A stretch of DNA of 64,000 nucleotides from Aphrophora alni (taxonomy: Eukaryota > Arthropoda > Insecta > Hemiptera > Aphrophoridae). This document shows, one piece after another, positions 63,600-64,000 of the stretch (the stretch's first letter is position 1; each line of letters opens with the position of its first letter). The notes beneath the pieces are model-generated. The model searched no databases. It had not been told where the DNA came from and saw nothing but the letters and a program-made list of their open reading frames with translations. The stretch spans positions 91,907,847 to 91,971,846 of the forward strand of contig OY740774.1 of the NCBI GenBank assembly GCA_963513935.1. Direction: 5' to 3'. Position numbers and translations under genes: made by a program.

Positions 63600-64000
63600 G
63601 TAGTATTCAATCAAGACTTTTCTTTTAAAAATGATTGAAATTTGGTCAATAAAGTTAAAAATAGGTCTAAGTGAAATAGATCGATTAATTTTTAAACATT
63701 CTTAATTATTTGATCAATTGCTTATATTTTCTATATGGTAGAGTTTAAACTTCAATTTACGGTAAAATTATCACCTGAGTTCAAAAGTTGGTTAGCAAAG
63801 TTAGAGTTTCTATAGGCATGTTTCCAGCTATTTACATGTTCTTTAATCCTAACTTTGATAAATCTACCTGATTGACCAAAGTACTTACAGTCACAATCTT
63901 GACAAGATATTTTATAAACTCCACTATTATCTAACATATCTTTTTTATCTTTAATATTAACTAACATTTTTTCTAGATCGTACAATACGTTTACTTTTAC
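63600..64000 (-). mobile_element. Penelope-like retroelement, 3' end (continues off window)
   Basis: The GIY-YIG coding end of a Penelope-like element enters from the right edge on the minus strand. After its stop (near 63752), sequence resembling the protein's usual C-terminal tail (KLYHIENISN) continues in another frame down to about 63700 and is then broken by stops. The reverse transcriptase should lie beyond position 64000. Confidence 0.75.
63752..64000 (-). CDS. Penelope-like polyprotein, GIY-YIG endonuclease domain (partial)
   Basis: The frame is open from the window edge (reading VKVNVLYDLEK first) to a TGA near 63752. Counting from the TTG at 63985, the GIY-YIG signature is G22-V23-Y24 and Y35-F36-G37. 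It is followed by Q38-S39-G40-R41 and by R46-I47-K48-E49-H50, which contains the catalytic arginine of the family. C28 and C31 form the CxxC typical of Penelope endonucleases just inside the domain. This nuclease nicks target DNA for target-primed reverse transcription. The residues expected after LLNSGDNF are cut by the stop and seem to continue in a shifted frame, so this copy is probably inactive at its 3' end. Confidence 0.85.
   Translation of the reverse strand, partial: VKVNVLYDLEKMLVNIKDKKDMLDNSGVYKISCQDCDCKYFGQSGRFIKVRIKEHVNSWKHAYRNSNFANQLLNSGDNFTVN

Noticed and set aside
63369..63614. 81-codon minus-strand frame beside the Penelope-like end
   Set aside because: I could not tie it to the Penelope protein or any other family. 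It may be 3' untranslated sequence or chance.

Overview
This is an AT-rich, gene-poor stretch of a nuclear invertebrate genome. The evidence is spliced-gene-style sequence, long (AT)n microsatellites, and several classes of metazoan transposable element (LTR, LINE, Penelope-like, mariner, piggyBac). I cannot name the species. An arthropod or another invertebrate is likely, but that is inference. No bacterial-type operons, rRNA, tRNA or CRISPR arrays were seen.

Left end (992-7174): a structurally complete LTR retroelement on the minus strand. It has two near-identical LTRs of about 2,057 bp with TG...CA ends, a 4-bp target-site duplication (AAGT), a primer-binding site matching initiator tRNA-Met and a polypurine tract. 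Its internal part is only 2,070 bp and shows no gag or pol, so it is a young, non-autonomous (LARD-like) copy.

Middle (7.2-48.7 kb): mostly low-complexity AT-rich DNA that looks intronic or intergenic. It holds microsatellites, including a 24-copy ATG array, and a regular but decayed 35-bp minisatellite at 39.45-39.73 kb. A mariner 5' fragment lies at 12.80-13.20 kb, followed by a hammerhead-ribozyme-like motif of the Penelope type. A 5'-truncated LINE tail lies at 31.9-32.4 kb, minus strand. One half of a two-copy dispersed repeat is at 34.2 kb, and its inverted partner is at 53.6 kb. The best candidate for a host exon is a 134-bp open exon at 35703-35836 on the minus strand with good splice signals on both sides; I do not recognise its protein.

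Right part (48.8-53.0 kb): a decayed piggyBac-type transposase fragment is followed by an apparently intact piggyBac-like element (49766-53033). The intact element has TTAA target duplications, 18-bp identical terminal repeats, an uninterrupted 615-residue transposase and repeated palindromic subterminal motifs. From 53 to 64 kb there are microsatellites, a GC-rich 16-bp minisatellite (58951-59046), a 55-nt poly(A) run and several hairpins. At the right edge, on the minus strand, is the GIY-YIG endonuclease end of a Penelope-like element that continues beyond the window.

The only gene I would call intact is the piggyBac transposase. Everything else that codes is a fragment or a candidate. The entries marked 'other' describe the long non-coding stretches.
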